The translations under genes and the position numbers were made by a program. Of a stretch of DNA of 38,540 bases, positions 38,531-38,540 are shown piece after piece; positions within the stretch are counted from its first letter, which is position 1; each line of letters begins with the position of its first letter. Under the pieces are notes generated by a model, which ran no database searches, was not told the DNA's origin, and saw only the letters and a list, made by a program, of their open reading frames with translations. Source of the stretch: Magnetococcales bacterium (lineage in GTDB: Bacteria > Pseudomonadota > Magnetococcia > Magnetococcales > UBA8363); NCBI GenBank assembly GCA_015228925.1, contig JADGCQ010000026.1, positions 1 to 38,540 of the forward strand, read 5' to 3'.

Positions 38531-38540
38531 GGTTTTGATT

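Overview
The window looks like a chromosomal segment of a Gram-negative member of the Pseudomonadota. It has lipopolysaccharide inner-core genes (hldE, hldD, two heptosyltransferases), kdsA, a sigma-32 type heat-shock sigma factor and a proteobacterial ISC iron-sulfur cluster operon. The chemoreceptor with a hemerythrin tail, the DUF4351/Rpn-type nuclease genes and the overall gene style suggest a Magnetococcales-like (magnetotactic coccus) lineage. That is an inference: no magnetosome gene is present and no database search was possible.

Left part (1-6857, all minus strand): a broken IS110-family transposase lies at the edge. It is followed by a tightly packed group read right to left: an SH3/SPOR envelope protein, miaA, pyrG, kdsA and gcvT. 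Several of these genes overlap by 4 bp. From 7144 to 12412 the plus strand carries a heptose and LPS-core operon, hldE-hldD-waaF-waaC-family 2 glycosyltransferase, the last four junctions being nearly all 4-bp overlaps. A small DUF1640-like protein and a LuxR-type regulator follow.

Centre (14114-24046, minus strand): one long operon reads cysE-iscR-cysteine desulfurase-iscS-iscU-iscA-hscB-hscA-fdx-[inserted nuclease-like gene]-iscX-HPt protein-Rpn-like gene. A sigma-70 promoter with a good IscR type-1-like site precedes cysE, so cysteine precursor synthesis, cluster assembly and the repressor would be controlled together. The most striking feature is at the fdx/iscX boundary. A 978-bp PD-(D/E)XK/DUF4351 gene sits between two 97-bp direct copies of that boundary, so both host genes stay complete and the newcomer takes its start codon from the duplicated iscX sequence.

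Right part (24434-38540): a hybrid sensor kinase, a MetE-like methyltransferase, a CNNM/CorC-type membrane protein and rpoH lie on the minus strand. A DegP/HtrA protease, a CDF metal transporter with an extra C-terminal region, an FkbM methyltransferase and an ion transporter/antiporter-like protein lie on the plus strand. The stretch after the transporter contains a strong hairpin, a decapitated zeta-toxin-like gene with a small intact partner gene, and a 111-bp MITE-like element. One end of that element supplies the stop codon of a 935-residue chemoreceptor that combines a zinc-binding CZB domain with a hemerythrin domain.

No rRNA, tRNA or CRISPR array was recognised.
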